From contig CAWGMT010000012.1 of assembly GCA_963823675.1 (NCBI GenBank), positions 248,001 to 312,000 on the forward strand: a stretch of 64,000 bases of DNA. Direction: 5' to 3'. The translations under genes and the position numbers were made by a program. The notes under the pieces were generated by a model that was not told the origin of the DNA, did no database searches, and was given only the letters and a program-made list of their open reading frames with translations. Origin of the DNA: CAWGMT01 sp963823675 (GTDB taxonomy: Bacteria > Planctomycetota > Planctomycetia > Isosphaerales > Isosphaeraceae). Below, one piece after another: positions 8,318 to 17,091 of this stretch (positions within the stretch are counted from its first letter, which is position 1; every line of letters starts with the position of its first letter).

Positions 8318-10060
8318 TCTGTGACCGTTCATCGGTCTAGTTGCGCCCTGTGTACCGTAAATCTTGCGCACCACCACCGCCACCAACGAAGGACGATTCG
8401 TACTCCGTGGTGCAGTCCCTCTTTTGCATCCAAATCGCGCAGCCTGAATCCCGGCTCGGCTCGTGGATGTCACTTTTTGCGTGCGGCTTTCGCGACTTCC
8501 CGGTCTGTTCCGACCTTACATCCTTGCTGCGCCGCCTACTTTGTCACTCGCTCAGCCCTGAGGCAACAACGGCGGCGGATCGGTCCCGGCGAACCAAGCC
8601 CCGACTGCCGCCTCCAAGTACTCAAACACCGGTCGCCCCTGCTGCGTGCAGGTCGCGATCACCGTCCAGATTCGTTCGCACCAGCGGTTTCCCCGCTCAC
8701 TCCTGGTCCCCTGCGTGATCAGTCGGTCGATCACCACGAAGCGGATCGCTTGCTCCGCCAGGTTGTTCGTCGGCTCCACTCCGGGGGTCGTCATGAACCG
8801 GAAATAACTCGCGCCATGCTTCTCGAACCGGGCCGCCATGTTGCGACTGTGTTTTGTCGCCGGCACGTCGGTCGTGGCACAACTCACAATTCGGAACCGG
8901 GCGATTTCCAACTGGCTCTGGAACTGTTTCGCCGAAAAGTGTCCTCGGCGATGGATCACCTTGAAGAGCTCTCGAAGCTCCTCACGCAGTCGTTCTCCAT
9001 AGGCCCGATCACGAGCATCTGGCAAGGTCGTCAGGAACTTGACATCGCGGATCAGGTGGGCCAGGCAAAACTGCATCGTCACGTCGAACCGATCCATGTA
9101 GCTGCGATAGGACGAAAAGTAGTCGCAGCCCAAGACCCCGTCGAACTCGGTGCCGAGCACCTCGATCAACACATCCGTACTTCGCGTCGGATCGATCTTG
9201 AACAGCGTGTACAACTCAGCGCGAAAGCACCATGTCCACATGCGGAGGCGGTTCTGCTTGTGGCCAGTTTCGTCGACGTTGAGTTGGTCCTCGTTCGGCA
9301 GGCGATCCAGAAGTTCCTGATAGGGCTGCTCGAGCGCACCGGTCACCTTGCCGATGATCGCCGACAGTTGCCCGCGCGAGATGGTCACGTGGACAACATC
9401 GCGAAGGAACTTGCGGATGGTCGAGAACGACGCATGACAGACACCCTTGAAGTAGGCGATCAAGGTGGTCAGTCTGCGTCCGACCAGGCGGCCCCGTTCG
9501 ATCCCGATGGGCAGCGGGGCCGTATAAAGCCTCTGACAACACGCGCACCATCCCGAATGACCGCGGTCCTCTTGAATCGATAGCCGCACCTCATTGATGT
9601 CAACCTGCTGGATGATTCGGGGCTCGCTCCAGGCCGCGGGTTCCAACCCCTGGCCGCACCGCGGACAAAGCTCGATCCGATAATCGAAAGAGCCGTCGTT
9701 GATGGCCTCGGGCGGGAACGGATCTCGTTCGTGTTCGGGGTGTCCGGGCTGGCCACCGATCTTGCGTAGAGCCTGCCCCTCGGGAGGCGGAGGCTTGGGC
9801 GGCTTGACGATGTCGGAAGACTGGGGCTTGGAGGATGTCGCGGAAATCTTCCGCGCCGCCGCGAGTTGCTCCTCGAGTCGAGCGACCGTGGCCTCAAGCG
9901 CGGCAAGCCGCCGCTTTTGGGCTTCCAACTCCGCCTGCTGGGCGTTCAACTTGGCCTGCAAGCGCGAACAATTTGGACAAGACTTCCGTGCCTTGGCTTT
10001 CATGGCTCGCTATGCGAAATCAACGGCCGCGATTTAGCCATAACTGTACCGGTGAACGAG
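8318..10060 (-). mobile_element. IS66-type insertion sequence (single-gene), ends tentative
   Basis: An intact IS66-type transposase gene with no accessory tnpA/tnpB genes, as in the ISBst12-like branch. Candidate terminal inverted repeats: left end with CCGTTCATCGGTCTAGTT near 8325-8342, right end near 10038-10055, whose reverse complement reads CGTTCACCGGTACAGTT; I count about 17 of 25 positions alike. A target-site duplication could not be fixed, so the outer ends are approximate. The stretch 8141-8551 has no other gene. Confidence 0.5.
8552..10003 (-). CDS. IS66 family transposase
   Basis: 483 residues, full length and uninterrupted. Parts in order: an N-terminal leucine-zipper-like coiled coil (about 10-55), a basic proline-rich linker with GGQPGHPEHERDPFPP (the IS66 GGQPGH box, about 83-98), a Cys zinc finger (CPRCGQ about 113; CACC about 153), and the DDE domain. 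Likely catalytic residues are D in LNVDETGHK, D in VLGCDYFSSYRSY and E in PTNNLAEQAIR, all present. A C-terminal IS66 tail with QQGRPVFEYL closes the protein. It catalyses transposition of the surrounding element. The element appears potentially active because the frame, finger and triad are intact. Confidence 0.93.
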   Translation of the reverse strand: MKAKARKSCPNCSRLQAKLNAQQAELEAQKRRLAALEATVARLEEQLAAARKISATSSKPQSSDIVKPPKPPPPEGQALRKIGGQPGHPEHERDPFPPEAINDGSFDYRIELCPRCGQGLEPAAWSEPRIIQQVDINEVRLSIQEDRGHSGWCACCQRLYTAPLPIGIERGRLVGRRLTTLIAYFKGVCHASFSTIRKFLRDVVHVTISRGQLSAIIGKVTGALEQPYQELLDRLPNEDQLNVDETGHKQNRLRMWTWCFRAELYTLFKIDPTRSTDVLIEVLGTEFDGVLGCDYFSSYRSYMDRFDVTMQFCLAHLIRDVKFLTTLPDARDRAYGERLREELRELFKVIHRRGHFSAKQFQSQLEIARFRIVSCATTDVPATKHSRNMAARFEKHGASYFRFMTTPGVEPTNNLAEQAIRFVVIDRLITQGTRSERGNRWCERIWTVIATCTQQGRPVFEYLEAAVGAWFAGTDPPPLLPQG

Positions 10061-10188
10061 CACGCGGTTGGATTCCACCTAGTGTTTTTCTTGTAGAATT
10101 CCTTCAGGAAAGTGATAATTCGATTTGCAATGCAATTTCCAGCATCTCCGAACATCTTCTTGCTGGTCCGTCTGGTGAGGGGGTGCTC
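10004..10188. other. Short spacer between IS66 right end and DUF1349 gene
   Basis: Contains the candidate right inverted repeat of the IS66 element near 10038-10055 and an A/T-rich stretch (10085-10135) with TTGTAGAAT-like and TTGCAATGCAATT motifs that could hold the promoter of the following gene; no gene seen. Confidence 0.35.
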
Positions 10189-10888
10189 ATGGTCTATTTT
10201 CACCGATACCTGTTCGCGATATTGATTGTGGGCCTGGTCGGAACTGTGTTGGCTGCCGACGACGAGAAGCCACGGTCTATCAAGGGCTGGGGGAAGGTCA
10301 TCGATACCGCCGGCGATTGCTCGGTGAAGGGTGACGAAAACCGGCTGACGATCGAGGTTCCGGGGGGAACTCACGACCTGAGTCCCTCTCCCCGTGGATT
10401 GCATGCTCCCCGAGTTCTCAAGGACGTCGAGGGCGACTTTTCGGTTCAGGTGAAGGTCACCGGAGATTTCAGGCCAGGCGAGGAGTCGGCTCCCCCAGCA
10501 CCCAGTTTCTTCAACGGGGCGGGGCTGCTGATCTGGCAGGATTTCGAAGAACTTTATTCGACTCGAGCGTAATGCCTGGTGGTCACCCGACGGGGGCGGA
10601 TACGCCTGCTATCCGCCGCTGTTCGAGTACTACTGGAAAGGTCAGTTTCAGTACACAAACCCCAACGTAACGAGAGCCAGTTTCTTCAAGGGGCGATCGA
10701 CCTGGTTGAAGCTCGAGCGGCGCGGGGGCAAGGTATTGGCATCGTATAGCCATGATGGCAAGGAATGGACCGAGGTGAAGCAGATTGACGTCGATCTTCC
10801 ACGCAAGGTGCAAGTGGGCGTGGCGGCCGTGAACACATCGACCAAGCCCTTCGTCGTCAGGTTCCAGGAGCTGGCGTTAGGCCTGTGA
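10189..10888 (+). pseudogene. Secreted DUF1349 (concanavalin-like) protein, one frame break
   Basis: Starts MVYFHRYLFAILIVGLVGTV with a cleavable signal peptide (LAADDE), so the product would be exported. The body reads GWGKVIDTAGDCSVKGDENR, the DUF1349 strand phrases HDLSPSPRGLHAPRVLKDVE, GDFSVQVKVTGDF, FFNGAGLLIWQDFEE, then after a break near 10552 continues FIRLERNAWW, TWLKLERRGGKVLASYSHDG, KEWTEVKQIDVDLPRKVQVG. DUF1349 proteins are beta-sandwich folds of uncertain, probably carbohydrate-related role. Removing one base from the GAACTTTATTC run restores EEFIRLERN, the expected family phrase, so a single extra base explains the break. Confidence 0.8.
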
Positions 10889-10897
10889 TGACCCTTG

Positions 10898-10919
10898 CGT
10901 CCGCGAGCATTCGCGGACG
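10898..10919. terminator. Hairpin after DUF1349 gene, possible terminator
   Basis: Perfect 9-bp stem CGTCCGCGA / TCGCGGACG with loop GCAT, ten bases after the stop codon and between two convergent genes. No T-run follows, so termination is only a possibility. Confidence 0.4.
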
Positions 10920-11037
10920 GGGTATCTCCGCGTCGCGGATTCCGTGTGAACGGCTACGAAATTCTTATCGCCGGTGTCCGGGTTTGGAAGCTACCCCGTC
11001 GGCGGCTGGATGACGGAAATCCTGTCGAGCACGCGGC

Positions 11038-12177
11038 TTAGCGATTCACGATGTCTTTCACTCGCTCGGCCAGCGCCGGTGCGATGGTCCCGCCACCCGG
11101 CGCCATCTTGTTCATCACGTAGGCGAAGGTCATGCGGCGATCCACGTCGATAATCACCGTCGAGCCGCCCGTGCCGCCCCAGGCGCACACCCGGCCTTCC
11201 GTGAACAGACCATAACCGACTCCGAACTTGAACGGTATGCCCAGCACGAGGTCGATCCCGTTGCTTTGCACTTCGAAGATCCGGTCGATCGTCTGCGGCG
11301 AGAGGAGCCGGACGCCATCGACCTCGCCGCAGCAGGCCACCGCCGACTGGACGCCCGCCAGCGAGCGGGCATTGCCGTGGCCGTTGGCCGCGCCGATGTC
11401 GGCGCGCCGCCAGCCCTCGGTCGAGCTGTAGTCCGGCCCGGGCATGGTCGGGTTGGTCCAAGTTTTGAACGCCACGCTGTTGGGGTCGAGCTGCGTCGGG
11501 TCGAACGGCGGTGGGTTGACCGGCAAAGACGGCGACACCACGTTCGCGACGCGAGGGAACTCCGAGGGCGGCAGGCCGATGTGGAAGTCGGCGCCCAGCG
11601 GCCCCGCAATGTGCGCGGCAAAGAACTCACCCAGGCGCTGCCCGGTGATGCGCCGGATCACTTCGCCGATCAGATGGCCGTAGTTCATCATGTGGTAGCC
11701 CGAGTCCGTCCCGGGTTCCCACCAGGGCGCCTGCGCGGCCAGCAGGGCGGTCGACTTGTCCCAGTCGTACAGGTCTTCGAGGGTGATTCGCTGGTCCCAG
11801 CCCGAGACCCCCGAAGTGTGCGACAGCAGATGGCGGACCTTGATTCCGCCCTTGCCCCGGGCCGCGAACTCAGGCCAGTACGAGGCGACGCTCGCGTCAA
11901 GGTCGAGTTCGCCGCGGTCGACCAGCACGAGCGCGGCGAGCGCGGTCATCGCCTTGGTGGTGGAAAAGACGTTGGCGATCGTGTCCTCGGTCCACAGCAC
12001 GGTGCGGGCCTCGTCGGCCCAGCCGCCCCACAGATCGACCACCATCTCGCCGTCGATGTTGAGGGCGAGCGAGGCGCCGAGGTCTTCCCCCGACTCGAGC
12101 TTGGTGGCGAACAGCTCGCGCAGGGGGTCGAATCGAGCGCTGCACGTGCCGCCTAGCGCCCTCGGGTGATCGCTCAT
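11038..12177 (-). CDS. Serine hydrolase of the beta-lactamase fold (EstB-like esterase)
   Basis: 379 residues from the ATG at 12177, which is preceded by GGAGG at the right distance (ACGGAGGCCTC-ATG); an upstream ATG at 12225 lacks this. Active-site motif S-T-T-K at residues 72-75 (nucleophile Ser72, Lys75), catalytic tyrosine in NYGHLIGEVIRR (about 166), and CAWGGTGGS near the C-terminus as third motif. The layout matches class C beta-lactamase-like esterases (EstB, PF00144) that cut short esters or related substrates; no signal peptide is visible, so it is probably cytoplasmic, arguing against a resistance role. It stands alone, convergent with the DUF1349 gene. Confidence 0.88.
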   Translation of the reverse strand: MSDHPRALGGTCSARFDPLRELFATKLESGEDLGASLALNIDGEMVVDLWGGWADEARTVLWTEDTIANVFSTTKAMTALAALVLVDRGELDLDASVASYWPEFAARGKGGIKVRHLLSHTSGVSGWDQRITLEDLYDWDKSTALLAAQAPWWEPGTDSGYHMMNYGHLIGEVIRRITGQRLGEFFAAHIAGPLGADFHIGLPPSEFPRVANVVSPSLPVNPPPFDPTQLDPNSVAFKTWTNPTMPGPDYSSTEGWRRADIGAANGHGNARSLAGVQSAVACCGEVDGVRLLSPQTIDRIFEVQSNGIDLVLGIPFKFGVGYGLFTEGRVCAWGGTGGSTVIIDVDRRMTFAYVMNKMAPGGGTIAPALAERVKDIVNR

Positions 12178-12225
12178 GAGGCCTCCGTTTTGCAATCGCA
12201 GTTGAAGCTGACGCCGATGTGGCAT

Positions 12226-12738
12226 GGCCGATTGTAGGTGACTGTCCTGCTGCCCAACAGGTATTCCAACGACGGGGCGACTGGATTTTAACCCCGCGTG
12301 GCCGTCTACCTGATGCCCTACCCTGCTTCGGTGTGATCGACCGAAGCGTCCAAAGCTGGATTCAGTTCAACACGCTCCAATCTGAGATTCTGCTCCCTTG
12401 TCGAAACTCTCGCATAGCCGATGATCATACCTCACCCCCTTGCCGCTCGAGTTAATAAACCCGTCGGAATGCTTTGGGGTGGGCTTTTTGCGATCATGCC
12501 GCCCAGTCACCGGAGCAATAAAGAAAACGTACGATTGGTTTACCGACTCCGGAGGACGGCTGTAATTGGTAATCTCTCCATTCTTACGCGGCGAAACCGA
12601 TGCAAAGGATACTCGCAAGAGATTAGCATCAATCCCTGAACGGGGTGAGTGATGGGTAGGCAGGATGAGCGATCGCCGATGTAACGGGTCACGAAGCAGA
12701 TTAAGCATCTGAGCTTCCCGCACGCGACGGCGAACAGC
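12226..12738. other. Intergenic stretch carrying repeat copy B
   Basis: No gene recognised. It holds the full repeat copy B (12301-12545) and then about 190 bp without evident structure before the stop of the ABC permease gene. Confidence 0.5.
12301..12545. repeat. Dispersed intergenic repeat, full copy B
   Basis: Palindrome GCTTCGGT-GTGATCG-ACCGAAGC at 12325-12347, then CAAAGCTGGATTCAG, GAGATTCTGCTCC, TTGTCGAAACTCT, GCCGATGATCA, CGCTCGAGTTAATAAACCCG, GGGCTTTTTGCGATCA and, at 12516-12543, AATAAAGAAAACGTACGATT. The part order matches copies A and C. Confidence 0.75.
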
Positions 12739-14655
12739 CTAGCCGGTTCGGCCAGTCTCAATTGACGGGGCGGATCGCACTCGCGTGGGAATCGCGCTTC
12801 GACGTTCGCTTCCGTTTCGATTGACGACGTTCGCCCGGGCTGTTGAATCTGTTGTGTCTGACCCAGGCGAGCGCACTGCGCGACCTGCGATTTGATCGAA
12901 CCGCCGGATTACGGTCCGGGTAAGCCATGCAGCCGCCGCCGTATAACCGAATATCGCGATCAGCAGCGCCATCAGCACCCGGCCCGCTCCCTCGTTGGAA
13001 GCAATCCCCAACACGGTAAGGTAGCTGAAGCTGCCCTGCCCAAGCGCCTCGGCAAATTCTCGGTATGCGATGAGGCCAAGGCAATTGACCAACGGTATCG
13101 AACCAGCCCCCATGACGACCGACGTCATTCGGCTCGGCCAATAACAAAGCACGAATGTGCCTGTCAACAGGATGAGCGGTACGATCGTCCGAGTTGTCGC
13201 GTGCGCGACGTTGCGCGAGATCAGGGAGGCGTGCATTCCCAGCACCGCGACAAACCAAAAGGAGGCGAACAACAAAGCCAGCGCCGCCAACACCCCCAGT
13301 GGGTGAAGCGCGCCGGTCAGCATTCCGGCCGACCAGAGTGCCAAGAGTAGGGCAATTCCACCACGGGTCTTCCACACCGCGCCAAGCATCTTGGCCGTGA
13401 GGATCTCGCGCCCGCCGAGCGTGGTCACGAGCAGGCTCTCCCAGGTCGAGCGCGCGCGTTCCGCCGCGACTCCCTCGGCGGCGGCACCGGCGACAATGAG
13501 CAGGCAAACCAGTTCGATCACCGACGTGATGCCCCGCAGGTAGTTGTTGAACTCCCACCGGCTGGCGTCTGGCGCGGTGCGGGAAGCGCCGTATTGCCAC
13601 CACTCGACCAGCGCCGGCGCCCCGACCCGGTAGGTCACGTAAGCGATCCAGCCGAAGATCGCGACGACAGCGAGAATTCCCAAGAGATCGGCAACGCCGC
13701 CGGACTTGGCGGTGTGGATCTCCTTCCAGAGCACCGGCCGATCGCCGCAACTTGGCCGGCTCATGAGTCGCCAACTGTGCCGGGCTCGGGCCCGCGCTCG
13801 ACCATTGCTCTCGCCGTCCTCCAGCTTGCGAGCAACGGGCCGCAGGCGCGCAACCGCCAGGCCGATCAGCAATGAGCCCCCGGCCATCTGGAGCCCGATC
13901 ATCCAGAGGAGCTCGTCCTGGATCCAAACGATCGCGTCATGCATTCGCCCTCCCGTCACGAGTTGGATCGCGAACTGCGCCATCACGCCGGACGGAGAGC
14001 TTGCGAGCAGCCAGCGGTTGACCGGAAATACCCATGGTACGAGTCGCGGCGTCGTCCCCCGCAAGAACCCCATCAGCAAAAGCGGGATGATCAACCAGGC
14101 GAACATGGGGAGAAGTGCGGCGGCGATCGCTCGACCACTGCGGCGGCAGCCGGTTGAGACCAGGATCGAAAGCCCTCCCACGAAAAACGCCGTGGAGGCC
14201 ATTCCGGCGCACGCCAGCGCAATCGTCGTGGGATCAAAGCCGCACAAGAGCGGCATCAACACGAGCGCCGGCACGCCGATCGCGAAAGTCGTGGCGAACT
14301 GTGCCAGCCCGGCCGTCAGCTTGCCCAGAACGATCTCGGCGCTGGAAAGACGAGTCACGAGCAGGTCGCTGATCGTCCTTCGCTCTCGCTCGCCGGCGAT
14401 CAACCCGGCCACATAAGCCGGCACGAGCTCGCTCGCGAGCACGTAATGGAAAAAGATGAGCCCGCCAAAGGTGCACCACATGACGGCCCGGAATCCCGCA
14501 ACGGACAGCGTGCCCTGGTACCGAAGGTACAACACACCGTAGTTGAGCCCGACGAGCAGCAGCATCAGGATCGCGAGCGAGCTGCGCCGACGGTACATCC
14601 TCGGCCGTCGCGCCGCCGCAATCAACTCGCGCGTGACGATTGGACCGATGGGCAT
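12739..14655 (-). CDS. ABC-2 type transporter permease, duplicated half-domains
   Basis: 638 residues with about twelve hydrophobic segments in two halves (about 25-270 and 325-590). Each half contains an ABC-2 permease phrase: AGLIAGERERRTISDLLVTR near 88 and EGVAAERARSTWESLLVTTL near 405 (the E-R-x3-T-x-LL-T pattern of the coupling region that docks on the ATPase). So it is an internally duplicated permease and would form a full transmembrane domain by itself. No ATP-binding protein is adjacent in this window, so the partner is elsewhere or lost. No Shine-Dalgarno sequence is obvious before the ATG. The substrate is unknown. The C-terminal tail of about 45 residues is basic and Ser/Thr-rich. 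Confidence 0.85.
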   Translation of the reverse strand: MPIGPIVTRELIAAARRPRMYRRRSSLAILMLLLVGLNYGVLYLRYQGTLSVAGFRAVMWCTFGGLIFFHYVLASELVPAYVAGLIAGERERRTISDLLVTRLSSAEIVLGKLTAGLAQFATTFAIGVPALVLMPLLCGFDPTTIALACAGMASTAFFVGGLSILVSTGCRRSGRAIAAALLPMFAWLIIPLLLMGFLRGTTPRLVPWVFPVNRWLLASSPSGVMAQFAIQLVTGGRMHDAIVWIQDELLWMIGLQMAGGSLLIGLAVARLRPVARKLEDGESNGRARARARHSWRLMSRPSCGDRPVLWKEIHTAKSGGVADLLGILAVVAIFGWIAYVTYRVGAPALVEWWQYGASRTAPDASRWEFNNYLRGITSVIELVCLLIVAGAAAEGVAAERARSTWESLLVTTLGGREILTAKMLGAVWKTRGGIALLLALWSAGMLTGALHPLGVLAALALLFASFWFVAVLGMHASLISRNVAHATTRTIVPLILLTGTFVLCYWPSRMTSVVMGAGSIPLVNCLGLIAYREFAEALGQGSFSYLTVLGIASNEGAGRVLMALLIAIFGYTAAAAWLTRTVIRRFDQIAGRAVRSPGSDTTDSTARANVVNRNGSERRSAIPTRVRSAPSIETGRTG

Positions 14656-14783
14656 GAGTGGGCTCGCACGGGGCTCGCTGATCGCGACCTTCAGAATCTA
14701 TGACAAATGTCGCACCTAACTATTAGACAATAGATCGGCCCGGCTCGCAATGTGAATCGACGGGGACGCAGTGCCGTCATCAG

Positions 14784-15457
14784 ATGGGCCAGGAGACAAA
14801 CCCAACGGTGGTTGGACCGGCACAGCGAAGCGGTCAACGGGTATACGACGAGTTCAGGCTCCAGAATCCTCGACTTTTCGCCGACATTGGCGACGGCATT
14901 CATCGAGCTTTTGTCAGGCCGTTTCCGTACCTCCGGCACCGCTGCGGTCGCTTGGTCCTCACCGAATGCCCCGAAACGCTCGATAAGCAGGACGCCACGT
15001 TCGTCGTCCTCAAGGGGCTGGCGCAGGACCGGGATGGCTGGATTTCCCTGGGACCGCTCATGTTCCCGGGGCATTACCTCCAGGTCAGGGATGGCGAACT
15101 CTGGACCGGCCCGCGGCAACAGGGGGCCGACTTCCCGAAGAGCGCCACCTTCCGCTTCAACAAGCCGGTTTCCCCCAGTTTGAGGTAAAGGACCCTGGTC
15201 CCAAAGAGGTCAACGCCTACATGACCTTCGGACCGGACTACGCGAAAGTCGACATCTCGATCGATGGAAAGCGCCTGGGCCAGACATTCGACGGATTTGC
15301 GCCGCAGCTCTCGCCGTCGGACCGGATTTCTCTCGGCAGGCTCGACCTGTCGAAGGGATCGCATGCTATGGAATTCAAGATCGTCGGCAAGAACGAGGAA
15401 TCCGACGGGAGGTTGGTGGGGATCGATTGCGTGTCGCTCGTCGGAGTCAAGCGGTGA
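14784..15457 (+). pseudogene. AbfB-like carbohydrate-binding domain plus beta-sandwich tail, one frame break
   Basis: The first part reads FVRPFPYLRHRCGRLVLTE, DKQDATFVVLKGLAQDRDGW and FPGHYLQVRDGELW, then ADFPKSATFRF: the repeated (F/Y)-(I/L)-R-H-R ... QDATF pattern of an AbfB (arabinofuranose-binding beta-trefoil) domain. After a break near 15172, at a run of five C, the frame continues QFEVKDPGPKEVNAYMTFGP, DYAKVDISIDGKRLG, LDLSKGSHAMEFKIVGKN and ends VGIDCVSLVGVKR, which resembles the C-terminal beta-sandwich of several planctomycete secreted glycoside-binding proteins. No signal peptide or catalytic domain lies upstream, so this looks like the 3' part of a larger secreted protein. Start uncertain. 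Confidence 0.55.
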
Positions 15458-15913
15458 GTGCCGTGGCCGACGACGCGGAAACCGGGCCGCAGCTAGATTC
15501 AACCGCCTACCGCGTCCCGCCCGACGGCAGGTGTGGTCCGGTCAGGCCGAGGTTGCACCTCGCCCAATACCCTTATCTAGGACCGAGACCAACGTCGGCG
15601 CCGAACGGACCCGGGTCGCGGACCTAAACCCCGCGCTCGTCGGCGGGATTCCGTCGCCAGGTAATAACCTGCGTCGGTCGGATCGACCGAATCGTCGAAT
15701 GCCGGCTTCAGGTCATCATGCCGCAAGCCGAGGTTTTGCTCCGTCGTCGAAACCCTCGCACCATCGATGATCATCCTCCATCGGCTGGCTGGTACAAAAA
15801 AGAAATCCGTCGCAGTGGGTTTTTTGAGATGAAGTCGCGAAGCTGGCGGCGTGGTAAACATTACGGCCGTTTCCTTTACTCACTTAACTCGCCAACCAGA
15901 AAGGAGCCGCACA
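15458..15913. other. Intergenic stretch with repeat copy C
   Basis: No gene is convincing up to 15671. The full copy C of the dispersed repeat follows. Confidence 0.45.
15671..15885. repeat. Dispersed intergenic repeat, full copy C
   Basis: Palindrome TCGGTC-GGATC-GACCGA near 15673-15690, GGCTTCAGGTCATCATG, TTTTGCTCCGTCGTCGAAACC, ATCGATGATCATCCTCCA, AAAGAAATCCGTCGCAG, GGGTTTTTTGAGATGAAG and TCGCGAAGCTGGCGGCG. The last 60 bases are almost identical to copy A, which indicates recent spread or gene conversion. Confidence 0.75.
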
Positions 15914-16108
15914 ATGTCCGCCACTTCGCCGCAGACGCCGCGACGCACGCCGCATCAGTCACCTTTGCAGCAACGCCGCGTTTCTGCCCGGAAACACATC
16001 CGCACAGACTATAACCTCCGTGGACTGGCCGATCGTCGGCGATTACCAGTCTCTCAGTCAGCGCCCACGACTGCCTGCGGCATCCGAAGGCGGATGCCCA
16101 AGGTTTAA
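15914..16108 (+). CDS. Possible small basic protein, 64 residues
   Basis: ATG at 15914 is preceded by AAGGAG eight bases upstream, one of the better ribosome-binding sites here. The product starts MSATSPQTPRRTPHQS and is rich in R, Q, P and S with no hydrophobic segment and no recognised domain. The 5' flank is the end of repeat copy C. It could be a short real gene, the truncated start of a lost gene, or chance. Kept at low confidence because composition gives no support beyond the binding site. Confidence 0.3.
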   Translation: MSATSPQTPRRTPHQSPLQQRRVSARKHIRTDYNLRGLADRRRLPVSQSAPTTACGIRRRMPKV

Positions 16109-16249
16109 TGCCCGCCGGCGACCCGATTCGACTTCTGCAAGGAGTCGATCAAGTAGGCAAAGTCGTTGGTGCCCGCACTTGGACCCCCGAGCTAATGTTC
16201 AAACCCTTCGACGTCTCTTGACCAGCGTATCTAGGTGTGGCCAGAATAA

Positions 16250-16270
16250 CAAACAAACTGTCCTGTTTTG
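16250..16270. promoter_or_regulatory. Candidate TetR operator 1 (autoregulation)
   Basis: Dyad CAAAC-TGTCCT-GTTTT at 16254-16269, with extended left arm CAAACAAAC, ending 12 bases before the regulator start and overlapping the ribosome-binding region. Same geometry (CARAC-N6-GTTT) as site 2 at 16937-16960. Inference from symmetry and position. Confidence 0.5.
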
Positions 16271-16281
16271 TAGGAGAGTCG

Positions 16282-16908
16282 ATGAAAGCCATCACGCAAC
16301 CGCGAGCGTTTGAAACCCGGGAGAAGATCCTCCAGGCGGCGGCCCGCCTGTTCGCGCTCAAAGGGTATCACGACGCGAAGCTCGAAGAGGTCCTGGGCAC
16401 CGCCCAAGTGTCGAAGGGCGCGTTCTTCCACCAGTTCCGCGACCGGGAGGACTTGGGCTTGGCGGTGCTGGACTGGCACATGGAGAAGCGCCGGCAACTG
16501 CTCGATGCGATCGAGCAAGAACTGCCGCTCGCCAAGAAGGGCGATCCGCTGGAGCGAGTCTTTCGGCGGCTGGACGCGATCCAGGAAATGGTCCACCGTC
16601 GGGAGAACTGCAAGGGGGGCTGCATCATCGGCAACATGAGTACGGCCCTCAGCGATTGCCACGACGGCTTTCGGAAACGTCTGGCCGAGTGTTTCGACGA
16701 GATGGCCCAGGAGTTCCGCCCCCACCTGGAGGCAGCGGCACGCCAGGGGCGCGTCACGCGGCGGACGAATACCTGCGAGTTGGCCCGGTTCGTCGTCACG
16801 GTCATCGAGGGAGCCATCATGCAGGCTCGTACCCTCGGCGACGCGAAACTGCTTCCCGCGCAATTCGCCTATTTGAAAGAGCACCTGAAGAAATGCCTGG
16901 AACCGTGA
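16282..16908 (+). CDS. TetR/AcrR family transcriptional regulator
   Basis: 208 residues from the ATG at 16282, preceded by AGGAG with a five-base spacer; an upstream in-frame ATG at 16237 lacks a site. The N-terminal 60 residues form the TetR helix-turn-helix (TREKILQAAARLFALKGYHD, then LGTAQVSKGAFFHQFRDRED). The ligand domain contains a cysteine pair (NCKGGC, about 114-119) and two more Cys (SDCHDGF, TNTCELAR), so thiol or metal sensing is conceivable. Known family behaviour: dimeric repressors that release DNA on ligand binding. Position in front of a co-directional four-gene set and between two similar dyads suggests it represses itself and that set. Confidence 0.9.
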   Translation: MKAITQPRAFETREKILQAAARLFALKGYHDAKLEEVLGTAQVSKGAFFHQFRDREDLGLAVLDWHMEKRRQLLDAIEQELPLAKKGDPLERVFRRLDAIQEMVHRRENCKGGCIIGNMSTALSDCHDGFRKRLAECFDEMAQEFRPHLEAAARQGRVTRRTNTCELARFVVTVIEGAIMQARTLGDAKLLPAQFAYLKEHLKKCLEP

Positions 16909-16936
16909 AACCCGGCGAGTTTTATTCGGGTAGTAG

Positions 16937-16960
16937 CAGACAGACTAGTTGGTTTGTTTG
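16937..16960. promoter_or_regulatory. Candidate TetR operator 2 in front of the Spy-DUF1501-DUF1549/1553 set
   Basis: CAGACAGAC-TAGTTG-GTTTGTTTG: 9-bp arms with 7 matching pairs around a six-base centre, in the 183-bp gap between the regulator and the next gene. It shares CARACARAC-N6-GTTT with site 1. Inference; no footprint data. Confidence 0.55.
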
Positions 16961-17091
16961 CTCCCACGCAGAATCTCCATGACCCGCTTCGCTACCCCGC
17001 TTATCCGTGCCTCGCTGCTTGCGATGCACTGAAGTCAAACCGGCGACGTCCATCACCCCAGAGCGAACCGATCGCAAAAGGAAAGAGAGCC

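Noticed and set aside
8282..9583. A plus-strand frame of about 433 codons across the IS66 gene
   Set aside because: Shadow of the transposase on the other strand; arginine-rich composition with no recognised motif.
11038..12177. Beta-lactamase resistance gene
   Set aside because: The motifs fit the EstB-like esterase branch, there is no export signal, and no resistance neighbours are present.
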